From Photobacterium sp. SKA34 (GTDB taxonomy: Bacteria; Pseudomonadota; Gammaproteobacteria; Enterobacterales; Vibrionaceae), in NCBI RefSeq assembly GCF_000153325.1, contig NZ_CH724141.1, positions 234,447 to 298,446 of the forward strand: 64,000 nucleotides of DNA, given 5' to 3'. Below the pieces are notes generated by a model. It was not told the DNA's origin, searched no databases, and saw only the letters and a list, made by a program, of their open reading frames with translations. This document shows, in pieces, positions 37,958 through 47,403 of the stretch. Position numbers and translations under genes: made by a program. Each line of letters opens with the position of its first letter. Position 1 is the stretch's first letter.

Positions 37958-38659
37958 GTGCAATATTTAAAGATCAAGGATGCTATCTTTGAACAAATTG
38001 AATCAGGTCAATTAGGACACAAGTTGCCATCAGAAAGAAAATTGGCAGAGTCATTTAGTACAACTCGTATTACCTTGAGAGAAGCACTTTCGCTACTAGA
38101 GTCGGAGGGAAAACTCTTTAGAGAGGATCGTCGTGGATGGTTTATATCACCACAACCATTAATTTACGATCCAACAAACACCACAGAGTTTCCTGCAATG
38201 GCGATGGCACAAGGTCGCACTCCCCGCTCGGAGTTACTCTCAGCAGAATTAGTCAAACCCAACAAGCTAGTAGCACAATTACTACACACTACCACTGAAG
38301 ATGAGTTATATCGAATCAAGCGTTTACGCTTTCTCGATAATCGCCCTGTCGTTGTGGTAACCAACTACATTTTACCGTCATTCTTTCCAAACTTATTGGA
38401 AACCGATTTTACTCACTCTCTCAGTATTATTTACCGCGAGCAATTCAACCGTATATATTCAAAAACGCGCTATCGTGTGAGCACTACATCATTAACAGGC
38501 TCTACAGCGACAGCGCTACGTGCTACAGCAGGTAGCCCTGCTATGTTTGTAGAACGTTTAAATTATGACCAATATAATAATCTTATTGACTGTGACTTGG
38601 AATATTGGCGCCATGACGCAATATGTATCCAATCCCTTGCCACTTTAAAGAATACTTAG
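37958..38659 (+). CDS. phnR: GntR-family (UTRA domain) phosphonate regulator PhnR
   Basis: GntR/HutC-type repressor, 233 residues: N-terminal winged helix (DAIFEQIESGQLGHKLPSER, STTRITLREALSLLESEGKL, residues about 8-68) and a C-terminal UTRA ligand-binding domain (ELYRIKRLRFLDNRPVVVVT, AMFVERLNYD). GntR palindromes often contain a central GTATATAC-like core, and the five TTGGTATATACCAA-type sites in the phn cluster are the obvious targets; the inducer would be AEP or an AEP metabolite. No copy of the palindrome precedes this gene. The start is GTG with a purine-rich AAGAGAG site. The 3' end overlaps the convergent VirK-like gene by 4 bases. Confidence 0.85.
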   Translation: MQYLKIKDAIFEQIESGQLGHKLPSERKLAESFSTTRITLREALSLLESEGKLFREDRRGWFISPQPLIYDPTNTTEFPAMAMAQGRTPRSELLSAELVKPNKLVAQLLHTTTEDELYRIKRLRFLDNRPVVVVTNYILPSFFPNLLETDFTHSLSIIYREQFNRIYSKTRYRVSTTSLTGSTATALRATAGSPAMFVERLNYDQYNNLIDCDLEYWRHDAICIQSLATLKNT

Positions 38660-39537
38660 TGAACGATAGAAACTGCGTCTAACTTTTCTTTCAACTCTTG
38701 ATCATATTCATCTAACCACGCATAACGTTCGCGGTACATTTTACGCTTTGGTCGTTTAATATCTTCCATTGCGCGGCGCTCTGTATGTAATGGTAATGAA
38801 TAGAAGGTATCATTGTATTCTTCACCATTATGCTCTTGCCATAATTGATCATAGTTAAGGTTGATCGTTGACGCTTTTTTACCATAACGATTAGCGGTAT
38901 ATACATGTGCACTATTTTTAACTGCGTAAATATGCTCAATATTCATATTATTTGCAAATAAACGCAAGGTTTCAACCATAAATGACTTTGGTCGTAAACC
39001 ATAAAAAGCTTTCGTAAATAAACGGCTAAATCCATTATCGTTAGAACCGCCTTGCATACAGCCAACATAAATATCGTTATCGATAACGGTAAATGCGATA
39101 GCATAATAACGGTGATTATTGCTATCTGTCAGTATTAACGCTAACTCACCCTCACGGCGATAAGTATTATCAAAACTTAGCTTTATCTGATAGGATTTTT
39201 CGTCAATATCAAAGCTATAAAGCTCTAATTCATCAGTATAAATAGTATGTCTAGCTGATTTCGAAAAATGGTTTTCCATCCAGTTATAATGTTTTTTTAA
39301 AACCTCAACAATTTGATTTTTAGAAAAACACGTAGCCAAATAGGGTTTTGTAAAGCGCATTAAAAATTCAGGTTGTTGCTCAATGACTTCTTTTCGCTGA
39401 TCATTTGAAAAGAAATGAGCAAGTTCTTTATATTGGCGTGAATACACCATTGCCCTGAGCGCATATTTAGCGATAGACAATGTTTTACCGTGATTTTTAT
39501 GCTTATATGCCTGTTTTGCAGAATTCAATATACTCAT
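38656..39537 (-). CDS. VirK/YbjX family protein (DUF535)
   Basis: A 293-residue cytoplasmic protein of the VirK/YbjX (DUF535) family, whose members in enterics affect envelope and antimicrobial-peptide resistance by unclear means. Typical blocks are GELALILTDSNNHRYYAIAF, GCMQGGSNDNGFSRLFTKAF, YGLRPKSFMVETLRLFAN and a basic C-terminal KRKMYRERYAWLDEY. It is convergent with phnR and overlaps it by 4 bases, with no terminator between. It stands alone. A TTTATACCAA half-site upstream is not enough to place it in the phn regulon. Confidence 0.8.
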   Translation of the reverse strand: MSILNSAKQAYKHKNHGKTLSIAKYALRAMVYSRQYKELAHFFSNDQRKEVIEQQPEFLMRFTKPYLATCFSKNQIVEVLKKHYNWMENHFSKSARHTIYTDELELYSFDIDEKSYQIKLSFDNTYRREGELALILTDSNNHRYYAIAFTVIDNDIYVGCMQGGSNDNGFSRLFTKAFYGLRPKSFMVETLRLFANNMNIEHIYAVKNSAHVYTANRYGKKASTINLNYDQLWQEHNGEEYNDTFYSLPLHTERRAMEDIKRPKRKMYRERYAWLDEYDQELKEKLDAVSIVH

Positions 39538-39699
39538 GTGATATCTTTGTCTTTTTTGTGTTAATTTTTCTTGAGTTTATACCAAATAAGAATGAAAAGA
39601 TAAATATAGTGTTTTATTTTTTTGGATATTGAATTTTCTTCACTAACACGAAGATGGGAGGTAATATCTGTTGTTCAGAACGATAAACAGAGAAATATC

Positions 39700-39804
39700 A
39701 TGGAAAGATTAATGCCATACCTTGCTAAATTCGCCTTTACTGTCTCTATGATTATGTTTGTAGTTGGCGGAGGTATGGCACTATATGCAATGTTTTATGG
39801 TTGA
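39700..39804 (+). CDS. Small single-TM membrane protein, unrecognised
   Basis: A 34-residue frame (MERLMPYLAKFAF...) with one strongly hydrophobic helix, FTVSMIMFVVGGGMALYAMF, fitting a small inner-membrane protein. AGAGAA precedes the ATG at 39700. An upstream TTG at 39622 would extend it by 26 residues without a good ribosome-binding site. It lies between the divergent VirK-like gene and the convergent SDR gene. No family is recognised; similar small proteins often modulate membrane complexes. Confidence 0.5.
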   Translation: MERLMPYLAKFAFTVSMIMFVVGGGMALYAMFYG

Positions 39805-39810
39805 TTAACG

Positions 39811-40569
39811 TTATAAACGCATACCACCATCAATTTCAAGAATACGCCCAGTGAAGTAGTCATTCTCAATAATATATTTCACTGTATGAGCAATATCTTC
39901 AGGTTCACCAACACGCTCTAACGGTGCTGATGCCTTCATATTTTCAATTACTTCGGGCTTCAATTGGTCTGCTAAAGGAGTATCGATCAAACCGGGAGCA
40001 ATTGCAGCAACACGAATACCGTATTTTGCTAACTCTTTCGACCACCCCACAGCCATAGTTGCAATTGCAGCTTTTGACGCTGCGTAGTTAGTTTGGCCTA
40101 ATGTGCCTGCTCTAGCGACACTTGAAATGTTAATAATAACGCCCTGAGATTCAGTTTTGATCATCTTTTCAGCCGCTTCTCGTCCACACAAAAATGAACC
40201 AGTAACATTAACATCCATCACTGTTTGAAATTGTTCTAGTGGCATTTTCGTTAGTACGTCATTATTTTCACAAACCAGTAAGCCATCATCAAGGATACCT
40301 GCATTATTAATTAAGACATTAATATGACCGAAATCTTCAATAATATGAGCAAATGCTTGAACAACTTCATCTTCGCTTGTTACGTCAGCCTCATAGATCA
40401 TAGCTTTACTGTTTAGCATATGGCACTGATCTTGCGTTTGACGTAGCCCTGCTGAGTTGATATCAATTAAAGCCAATTCAGCGCCCATATGAGCTAGTGT
40501 TACAGCCATCATCTGGCCTAGACCTTGACTAGCACCGGTAATGACAACAACGCTATTCTCAATATTCAT
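39811..40569 (-). CDS. SDR family oxidoreductase of the branched-chain degradation locus
   Basis: Short-chain dehydrogenase, 252 residues. Cofactor site TGASQGLGQM near residue 11, an acidic ALIDIN that favours NAD(H), NNAG at the end of strand 4, the catalytic INISSVAR...YAASK triad (Ser, Tyr, Lys) and the C-terminal GRILEIDGGMRL are all present. It follows the thiolase and HIBCH-like genes on the same strand, separated from the latter by about 100 bases, so it may be the last gene of that operon. A 3-hydroxyacyl-CoA dehydrogenase role is plausible from context but unproven. Confidence 0.82.
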   Translation of the reverse strand: MNIENSVVVITGASQGLGQMMAVTLAHMGAELALIDINSAGLRQTQDQCHMLNSKAMIYEADVTSEDEVVQAFAHIIEDFGHINVLINNAGILDDGLLVCENNDVLTKMPLEQFQTVMDVNVTGSFLCGREAAEKMIKTESQGVIINISSVARAGTLGQTNYAASKAAIATMAVGWSKELAKYGIRVAAIAPGLIDTPLADQLKPEVIENMKASAPLERVGEPEDIAHTVKYIIENDYFTGRILEIDGGMRL

Positions 40570-40671
40570 TTATTGCTCCTGAATTAAAACAAAAATTTTG
40601 ACTCTGCTACTTTAACGTATGTTTAGCCATTACAACAATTCTATTCATAAAAACTAAGTTATTATAAATAG

Positions 40672-41871
40672 TTAGCTAATATCGACCTGATTAAGTGGAT
40701 TTTCATGCTCAGACCAGATAGGTGTAAATATTTGCTCAATTACTTTTTTATCAACATCATCTACTGATGAATAAATCCAGTTAGGCATATAATCTTTATC
40801 AATCAAATGTGCACGGACACCTTCTTTGAACTCACCTAACAAACCACAATTGACAGAAAGACCCAATTCCATTTTTATACATTCTAGTAAAGATACATCT
40901 TTATAGTCTTGTATTTGTTTAAAGCAGATATGTGCGGTAATAGGGCTGCCTGCATTCATTGCCTTTTTTGCTGTCTCAATCCAGAGCCCCAAACCATCAA
41001 TGGCATTAATTTGGTCGTAAATAGTGGGTAATGATTGGGCAAAACAAGCCGCCTGTATTTGTGCGAAGTATGGCAATAATTGATTTGCTGGTAGCACGGG
41101 GGGCTCTTCTACAGCACAGTTATTTAATACAGTTGAGATTACCTCTGATACCAATGACTGACTTTGTGTATCAGTCAATACTGTAGACCATGGGAAATGT
41201 TTTAACTGTTTGACTACATTATCATAAGCTCTATTTGGAACAATATGATCAACCATAGCTAAATCACGAGCATCACAAACGTTGACATGTGCGCCTGTTA
41301 ATCCCAAAAACAAACCGATACCGGCAGGAAGTTGGTTTAAAAACCATGTCGCGCCAACATCAGGGTATAGGCCAATGGTTATTTCTGGCATAGCTAATAC
41401 TGTATTCAGTAAAGCAACACGGTGGCTTGCGCCAATATATAACCCTAACCCTCCCCCCATGATAAAACCATGTCCCCACGCAATAACGGGTTTGTTATAG
41501 TGATGAATGAGCAAATTACAACTATATTCAACGGAGAAATATTCCGTTAAAAATGGCTTAGCTACGTGGCTTTCAATCTGATTTAAAGGTATTTTTGGTG
41601 GCTTATGTTGATGATTTAAAGCTGGATCACTTTCTATTGCATAATACATACTACGCACATCCCCACCCGCACAAAAAGCGCGATCACCCACCGATTTAAA
41701 CATTACAGCAACAATGCTTTCATCTTCACGCCAAAGCTGTAAATACTGGTAAATCGTTTTATGCATATTTAACGTAAGTGCATTAAGCGATGATGGATTA
41801 TCCAGCTCTAGTACACCAATACTATGTCCATCAGTACAACGGATATAGGAAACATTAACCATTCCTGTCAT
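40672..41871 (-). CDS. Enoyl-CoA hydratase/isomerase family, HIBCH-like 3-hydroxyisobutyryl-CoA hydrolase
   Basis: Crotonase-superfamily protein, 399 residues, longer than ordinary hydratases and matching the ECH_2/HIBCH group that hydrolyses 3-hydroxyisobutyryl-CoA in valine breakdown. Motifs: FCAGGDVRSMYYAIE, GHGFIMGGGLGLYIGASHRV (oxyanion hole), MPEITIGLYPDVGATWFLNQ. The ATG at 41871 has AAAGGAG six bases upstream; a GTG just before it is less likely. It is 39 bases downstream of the thiolase gene, in the same operon. Hydratase activity cannot be excluded. Confidence 0.82.
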   Translation of the reverse strand: MTGMVNVSYIRCTDGHSIGVLELDNPSSLNALTLNMHKTIYQYLQLWREDESIVAVMFKSVGDRAFCAGGDVRSMYYAIESDPALNHQHKPPKIPLNQIESHVAKPFLTEYFSVEYSCNLLIHHYNKPVIAWGHGFIMGGGLGLYIGASHRVALLNTVLAMPEITIGLYPDVGATWFLNQLPAGIGLFLGLTGAHVNVCDARDLAMVDHIVPNRAYDNVVKQLKHFPWSTVLTDTQSQSLVSEVISTVLNNCAVEEPPVLPANQLLPYFAQIQAACFAQSLPTIYDQINAIDGLGLWIETAKKAMNAGSPITAHICFKQIQDYKDVSLLECIKMELGLSVNCGLLGEFKEGVRAHLIDKDYMPNWIYSSVDDVDKKVIEQIFTPIWSEHENPLNQVDIS

Positions 41872-41910
41872 CACTTACTCCTTTAATTATTTCCAATCTT
41901 CAGCGTCATA

Positions 41911-43185
41911 CTATTTAACATCAACTTCAATCGCAATTGCCAAAGCTTCCCCTCCACCAACACATACAGCAGCAACACCTTTTAGCGTTTTCGTTTTCGT
42001 TCCACTCAACATTTGTGCTTTTTGTCGTAATGCATGGGTTAATGTCACTACGACTCTTGTCCCTGTAGCGCCTATTGGGTGACCTAAAGCACAAGCTCCG
42101 CCGTTAACATTCACTTTGCCAGCATCAATACCCAACTCCTCTATCGCGACAATAGTCACCACAGCAAAAGCTTCGTTAATTTCCCACAAGTCGACATCAT
42201 CAGTAGACCAATTAAGATCATCTAATAATTGGCTAATGGCATGAATAGGTGCAATTGTAAACTCATCAGGAGATCGACTATGACTAGCATAACCTTTAAT
42301 TGATGCCAGTGGATATAAGCCTTGTCGTCGAACTTGCTCAGCTTCCATTAACACTATAGCTGCTGCACCGTCTCCAATAGCGCTTGATGAAGCCGCAGTG
42401 ATCGTGCCATGCTCACCGTGTTGCGAAAATATAGGCGGGAGGTTTGGAATTTTCTTAGGATTCACTTCATTTGGATGCTGATCTTTTTCAACCGTCACTA
42501 ATGCTTTTTTACTCTGGGCGGTAATAGGGACGATTTCAGCGTGAAATGCCTGACTATTATCCGCTTTGCGAGCTTTATTAACTGACCCAATAGCCCATTC
42601 ATCCATTATTTCACGTGAAATGTCATACTTAGTCGCCGTTTGCTGACCATAAACGCCCATTAAATGCCCATCAAATGCGTCTTGTAGTCCATCTAGATAT
42701 AAATGATCCAGTACCGCATTATGGCCTATGCGCATACCACTTCTGCTGTCTGTCAATAAATAGGGTGCATTGGTCATGCTCTCCATTCCTCCAGCTACAG
42801 CCGTTCTAATCGCCCCAGCTTTAATCATATCGCAAGCCAATAAAATTGATTTTAACCCAGAGCCACAAACTTTGTTTATCGTAGTGCAGGATACGGATAC
42901 GGGAATTTTTGCCATCAAGGCTGCTTGTCTTGCAGGTGCTTGCCCAACACCTGCCGTTAATACACAGCCCATAAATACTTCATCAATTAATTGTGCAATG
43001 TGCTCATATTCCATCGCACTACTATGTTCTAGAGTCGTATCAGTTGGCTGAGCACGTTTAACATCTCGTAAAGCTGCTTCAATAACAATACTGCCAAGCT
43101 GAGATGCTGAGAAGTTTCGTAAGTCGCCTTGAAAACTCCCAATTGGCGTTCTTTTTGCAGCAACGATCAGAATATCCTTACTCAT
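41911..43185 (-). CDS. Acetyl-CoA C-acyltransferase (thiolase)
   Basis: Thiolase, 424 residues, which would cleave acetoacetyl-CoA or a branched 3-ketoacyl-CoA at the end of branched-chain degradation. The nucleophilic cysteine is in NKVCGSGLKSI, followed by AGGMESMTNAPYL. The second half has EINEAFAVV, NVNGGACALGHPIGATG with the His, and VCVGGGEALA with the second Cys. The ATG at 43185 has AGAGGT upstream. First gene of the minus-strand operon, divergent from liuR. The 19-bp-spacer promoter at 43261-43291 faces this gene. Confidence 0.92.
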   Translation of the reverse strand: MSKDILIVAAKRTPIGSFQGDLRNFSASQLGSIVIEAALRDVKRAQPTDTTLEHSSAMEYEHIAQLIDEVFMGCVLTAGVGQAPARQAALMAKIPVSVSCTTINKVCGSGLKSILLACDMIKAGAIRTAVAGGMESMTNAPYLLTDSRSGMRIGHNAVLDHLYLDGLQDAFDGHLMGVYGQQTATKYDISREIMDEWAIGSVNKARKADNSQAFHAEIVPITAQSKKALVTVEKDQHPNEVNPKKIPNLPPIFSQHGEHGTITAASSSAIGDGAAAIVLMEAEQVRRQGLYPLASIKGYASHSRSPDEFTIAPIHAISQLLDDLNWSTDDVDLWEINEAFAVVTIVAIEELGIDAGKVNVNGGACALGHPIGATGTRVVVTLTHALRQKAQMLSGTKTKTLKGVAAVCVGGGEALAIAIEVDVK

Positions 43186-43260
43186 ACCAATCACCTCTTT
43201 ACGTCTATTTAGAAAACATTAACTTGCAGGAATATTAGGGGATTTCTTGACGCTTTTGTA

Positions 43261-43291
43261 AGCATAGCACTAACATTTACGTAAACGTTAA
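43261..43291 (-). promoter_or_regulatory. LiuR-type (MerR) promoter for the thiolase operon
   Basis: Read on the minus strand: -35 TTAACG (43286-43291), a 19-bp spacer (43267-43285) and -10 TATGCT (43261-43266). The spacer begins with TTTACGTAAA, a perfect 10-bp palindrome. A 19-bp spacer is the hallmark of promoters activated by MerR-family regulators, and the MerR-type liuR gene is divergent 96 bases away. The same operator may serve liuR. Confidence 0.6.
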
Positions 43292-43386
43292 GAAACATTT
43301 GCTGGGATTTTAATACTCAAAATCACTGCTCTGCTTAACCGATAGGAAAAAATTTTTTACCTATCTAACGTTGCAGGAGACTCAAT

Positions 43387-43773
43387 GTGATGACTTTCAA
43401 AATTAGCGAACTTGCAAACGAATTTAAAATAACACCACGCAGTATTCGCTTTTATGAAGATATAGGCTTGCTGTCACCTAAACGAAACGGCGTAAACCGT
43501 GTCTATGGACGGAGAGATAAAATTCGGCTCAGTTTAATACTTCGCGGTAAGCGTTTAGGCTTTTCTTTACAAGAAATCGGGGAACTCTTCAGTTTATACG
43601 ATGACAATAAAAGTCATGCTCAGCTTCTTTCCATGATCAACATCATCGAACAAAAACAACGACAACTGACTAATCAGCGCGCTGATATTGATATCACTCT
43701 GATTGAACTTGAGCGTGCAAAAAAACGCTGCAAGCATACCCTTATAAAATCAGAACCATACAAAGACAAGTAG
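43387..43773 (+). CDS. liuR: MerR-family regulator of leucine degradation LiuR
   Basis: MerR-type regulator, 128 residues: N-terminal winged helix [20 protein letters not shown] and [20 protein letters not shown], then a dimerisation coiled coil ([20 protein letters not shown]). LiuR is the known regulator of liu genes in gammaproteobacteria. It lacks the conserved metal-binding cysteine pair of MerR metal sensors; its effector is presumably an acyl-CoA. GTG at 43387 or ATG at 43390 could start it; AGGAG lies upstream. It is 31 bases before liuA and on the same strand. Confidence 0.88.
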   Translation: MMTFKISELANEFKITPRSIRFYEDIGLLSPKRNGVNRVYGRRDKIRLSLILRGKRLGFSLQEIGELFSLYDDNKSHAQLLSMINIIEQKQRQLTNQRADIDITLIELERAKKRCKHTLIKSEPYKDK

Positions 43774-43804
43774 CTCAAACAAGTTCCGCAAAGGAGGCTT
43801 TACA

Positions 43805-44965
43805 ATGCATAGCCAATACTCACCGCTCAACTTTGATTTAGGTGATACTGCCAATATGCTGCGCGAACAAGTTAACTTATATGCCGCTGAACATATTGCC
43901 CCTATCGCTAACGAAATAGATCAAGACAATCAATTTCCCCATTATCTCTGGCAATCATTGGGTCAAATGGGCTTGCTTGGCGTCACCATTGCTGAACAAT
44001 ACGGTGGGGCTAATATGGGCTATTTAGAGCATGTTATCGTGATGGAAGAGATTAGCCGCGCTTCAGCCTCAATAGGATTAAGCTACGGTGCCCATTCCAA
44101 CTTATGTGCAAATCAAATTTTCAGAAATGGCAATGATGCTCAGAGAAAACAATACCTGCCGGCATTAATCACAGGAGAACACATTGGTGCACTTGCAATG
44201 AGTGAAGTCAATGCTGGGTCTGATGTTATGAGTATGCAGTTAAAAGCAGAAGATCACGGTGATCATTTTGTACTAAACGGCAATAAAATGTGGATCACTA
44301 ACGGACCTGAAGCCAATACGCTTGTGGTTTATGCCCGCACCTCTGTCAACGCAATCACCGCCTTTATTATTGAATCACAATTTGATGGTTTTTCTACTGC
44401 GCAAAAGCTCAACAAATTAGGCATGCGCGGTTCAAATACTTGCGAGTTAGTTTTTATTAACTGCATAGTACCGAAGAAAAATGTATTGGGTGACGTCGAC
44501 CACGGCGCAAAAGTCTTAATGAGTGGATTAGACTTCGAGCGCGTAGTACTTGCCGCAGGTCCGCTCGGTATAGCGCAATCATGCTTGGATGTCGTGATCC
44601 CTTACATCCATGAACGAAAACAATTTGGTAAAGCGATTGGTGAATTTGAACTCATCCAAGCCAAAATTGCAGACATGTATACCCAACTCAATGCTGCTCG
44701 CAGTTATGTTTACACCGTAGCAAAAGCCTGTGACCGCGGTGAAGTCACCCGTAAAGATGCAGCTGGAGTCATTTTGCTAAGTGCTGAATTAGCCACGAAA
44801 ATGGCGTTAGAAACGATTCAAATACTAGGTGGTAATGGCTATATCAATGATTACCCTGCCGGACGTTTATTACGAGATGCCAAACTCTATGAAATTGGTG
44901 CAGGAACTTCAGAGATAAGACGTATGCTTATTGGTCGTGAATTATTCTCAGAATCAGCTCGCTAA
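43805..44965 (+). CDS. liuA: Isovaleryl-CoA dehydrogenase LiuA
   Basis: FAD-dependent acyl-CoA dehydrogenase, 386 residues, oxidising isovaleryl-CoA to 3-methylcrotonyl-CoA, step three of leucine breakdown. Signatures: [14 protein letters not shown] (acyl-CoA dehydrogenase signature 1), [59 protein letters not shown] and [35 protein letters not shown]. The catalytic Glu of the isovaleryl type is expected in the DFERVVL helix, where it is present. AAAGGAGG precedes the ATG. Confidence 0.95.
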   Translation: MHSQYSPLNFDLGDTANMLREQVNLYAAEHIAPIANEIDQDNQFPHYLWQSLGQMGLLGVTIAEQYGGANMGYLEHVIVMEEISRASASIGLSYGAHSNLCANQIFRNGNDAQRKQYLPALITGEHIGALAMSEVNAGSDVMSMQLKAEDHGDHFVLNGNKMWITNGPEANTLVVYARTSVNAITAFIIESQFDGFSTAQKLNKLGMRGSNTCELVFINCIVPKKNVLGDVDHGAKVLMSGLDFERVVLAAGPLGIAQSCLDVVIPYIHERKQFGKAIGEFELIQAKIADMYTQLNAARSYVYTVAKACDRGEVTRKDAAGVILLSAELATKMALETIQILGGNGYINDYPAGRLLRDAKLYEIGAGTSEIRRMLIGRELFSESAR

Positions 44966-44975
44966 GGAGTAAGCC

Positions 44976-46583
44976 ATGACTCAACTTACCTCAAAAGTAG
45001 ATACAACCAGCCAATGGTTCAAAAACAATAATCATGAGATGCAATTGTTGGTTGACGACTTAAACACCCATTTAGAAATAATCCACCAAGGTGGCGGAGA
45101 AACGGCATTAGCACATCAAAAAAAACAAGGTAAACAACCAGTAAGACAAAGAATTGATCAGTTACTTGATAAACACAGTCCATGGTTAGAAATAGCACCT
45201 TTTGCAGCACTAAATGTTTATAGCGAAGCCGTACCTTGTGCTGGCATTATTGCTGGTATCGGCTATATCCACCAGCATGCATGTATGATTATTGCCAATG
45301 ATCCTTCAGTTAAAGGCGGAACATATTTCCCACTAACGGTGAAAAAACACCTTCGAGCCCAAGAAATCGCAGAAAAATGTCATCTACCCTGTATTTATAT
45401 TGTTGATTCTGGCGGTGCTAACCTACCACACCAAGCCGAAGTCTTTGCCGATAAAGATCATTTTGGTCGTATCTTTTTCAACCAAGCTCAAATGTCAGCG
45501 AAAGGGATCCCTCAAATAGCCGTTGTTATGGGGCTTTGCACTGCAGGTGGCGCATACATTCCAGCCATGGCTGATGTATCTATCATGGTAAAAGATCAGG
45601 CAACGATCTATTTAGCTGGCCCCCCTTTAGTAAAAGCAGCAACAGGTGAAGAAGTAACAGCACAAGAATTAGGCGGTGCCGACGTCCATTGTAAAAAATC
45701 AGGTCTCGCTGATTATTATGCCAATGATGAATCACATGCATTGCATCTTGCTCGTGATGCTATTTGTAGTTGCAATATATCAAGTACTAACACTCATCAT
45801 GATTCCACTGCTTCCCCACCTAAATACAGCATGGATGACATCTACGGCATAGTGGGTACCAATATCCGTATTCCATTTGATATTAGAGAACTCATCGCAC
45901 GTCTAGTCGATAACTCTGAATTTGACGAATTTAAAGCCATGTATGGCAATACCCTCGTTTGTGGCTTTGGAGCCATTGAAGGCAACCCTGTTGGTATTAT
46001 TGCTAATAATGGCATTCTATTTTCAGAATCGGCACAAAAAGGCGCTCATTTTATTGAGCTATGTTGTAAACGGAAAATCCCTCTCTTGTTTTTACAAAAC
46101 ATAACCGGATTTATGGTTGGCAAACGCGTTGAAGCTGAAGGTATTGCAAAACATGGCGCAAAAATGGTGATGGCTGTTGCCTGTGCTAATGTGCCGAAAT
46201 TTACCGTCATCATCGGAGGCTCTTACGGTGCAGGGAATTATGGCATGTGTGGAAGAGCTTATGATCCAACCCTATTATGGATGTGGCCTAATGCGCGTAT
46301 ATCCGTTATGGGTGGTGAGCAAGCCGCTGAAGTCTTATCACAAATCACACAAGCTATCCGCCAGCGAGAAAATAAACCTTGGACAGAGCAAGACGAACAA
46401 CAAATCAAACAGCCTATTTTAGAACTCTATGACAAACAAGGTCATCCCTACTACGCCAGTGCGCGACTGTGGGATGACGGCATTATTGATCCTAAATCTA
46501 CACGTATTGTATTAGCTCAGGCGCTTTCAATTACACAGCATGTACCAATAAAAGATACCCGATTTGGTATTTTCCGCATGTAA
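44976..46583 (+). CDS. liuB: 3-methylcrotonyl-CoA carboxylase, carboxyltransferase (beta) subunit LiuB
   Basis: Carboxyltransferase subunit that transfers CO2 from biotin to 3-methylcrotonyl-CoA; 535 residues. Two crotonase-like domains are visible: [35 protein letters not shown] and [17 protein letters not shown] in the first, [40 protein letters not shown] and [12 protein letters not shown] in the second. It needs an alpha subunit with biotin carboxylase and biotin carrier domains (LiuD), which is absent from the operon. Ten bases after liuA, with AAGGAG. Confidence 0.94.
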   Translation: MTQLTSKVDTTSQWFKNNNHEMQLLVDDLNTHLEIIHQGGGETALAHQKKQGKQPVRQRIDQLLDKHSPWLEIAPFAALNVYSEAVPCAGIIAGIGYIHQHACMIIANDPSVKGGTYFPLTVKKHLRAQEIAEKCHLPCIYIVDSGGANLPHQAEVFADKDHFGRIFFNQAQMSAKGIPQIAVVMGLCTAGGAYIPAMADVSIMVKDQATIYLAGPPLVKAATGEEVTAQELGGADVHCKKSGLADYYANDESHALHLARDAICSCNISSTNTHHDSTASPPKYSMDDIYGIVGTNIRIPFDIRELIARLVDNSEFDEFKAMYGNTLVCGFGAIEGNPVGIIANNGILFSESAQKGAHFIELCCKRKIPLLFLQNITGFMVGKRVEAEGIAKHGAKMVMAVACANVPKFTVIIGGSYGAGNYGMCGRAYDPTLLWMWPNARISVMGGEQAAEVLSQITQAIRQRENKPWTEQDEQQIKQPILELYDKQGHPYYASARLWDDGIIDPKSTRIVLAQALSITQHVPIKDTRFGIFRM

Positions 46584-46599
46584 CGCTTTAGGTCACATT

Positions 46600-47403
46600 A
46601 TGAAAACACAACCAAATATCTTAGTTTCTATTTCATCTAATAACATCGCGACCATTACATTAAACCGTGTCGATAAATCGAATGCTTTTAATGCTGATAT
46701 TATCGGTGATCTACTCACCGCCCTTAATCAACTTAAAACAAACCAACAGATACGCGGTCTGCTACTTGAAGCCAATGGAAAACACTTTTCATCTGGTGCC
46801 GATCTGCATTGGATGAAAAGCATGGCTTTAGAAACAGAACAAAATAACCAACAAGATGCATCTCAACTGGCTGAACTTCTAAATCAACTCAACCACTTTC
46901 CTGTTCCCACCATTGCCGTCGTTCAAGGTGCTGCTTTTGGCGGCGCATTAGGGTTAATTTGCTGCTGTGATATTGCTATTGCAAGTATCAACGCGAAATT
47001 CTGTTTAAGCGAAGTAAAGTTAGGGTTAGTGCCTGCGACAATTGCACCTTATGTTTGTCGTGCTATTGGTATCCGCCAAGCAAAACGTTTTATGTTAACC
47101 GCAGAAATAATCACTGTAGAACAAGCACTCAAATTTGGCTTAATTCATCATATGTCCGATGATATTCAGCAAAAAAAACAAGTAATAATTCAGCAAATCT
47201 TATCCAATAGCCCTGCAGCCCTAGCAACAGTCAAAACCTTATGTCATCAATGTGAAGTCGCAACGATTGATCAAAATTTAATTCGTTATACCAGTGAATT
47301 AATCACCCGTGTTCGATGCTCACCACAAGCACAAGAAGGCATACAAGCTTTTTTCGATAAAGTCCCACCAAACTGGAGTAAAGCCGATGACATTAACGAA
47401 TAA
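46600..47403 (+). CDS. liuC: Methylglutaconyl-CoA hydratase LiuC
   Basis: Crotonase-family enzyme hydrating 3-methylglutaconyl-CoA to HMG-CoA, 267 residues. LNRVDKSNAFNADII, GKHFSSGADLHWMKSM, VQGAAFGGALGLICCCDIAIAS (oxyanion hole) and FCLSEVKLGLVPATIAPYV follow the family, and the C-terminal EGIQAFFDKVPPNW is the expected end. The ATG at 46600 gives the conserved start; upstream in-frame codons run into liuB. Its last 17 bases overlap the start of liuE, leaving no room for liuD. Confidence 0.92.
   Translation: MKTQPNILVSISSNNIATITLNRVDKSNAFNADIIGDLLTALNQLKTNQQIRGLLLEANGKHFSSGADLHWMKSMALETEQNNQQDASQLAELLNQLNHFPVPTIAVVQGAAFGGALGLICCCDIAIASINAKFCLSEVKLGLVPATIAPYVCRAIGIRQAKRFMLTAEIITVEQALKFGLIHHMSDDIQQKKQVIIQQILSNSPAALATVKTLCHQCEVATIDQNLIRYTSELITRVRCSPQAQEGIQAFFDKVPPNWSKADDINE

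Noticed and set aside
39571..39586. TTGAGTTTATACCAAA before the VirK-like gene as a sixth phn operator
   Set aside because: Only one half-site (TATACCAA) matches; the other half does not form the palindrome.
39622..39699. TTG-initiated extension of the small membrane protein
   Set aside because: No ribosome-binding site and no conserved pattern; the ATG at 39700 is better placed.
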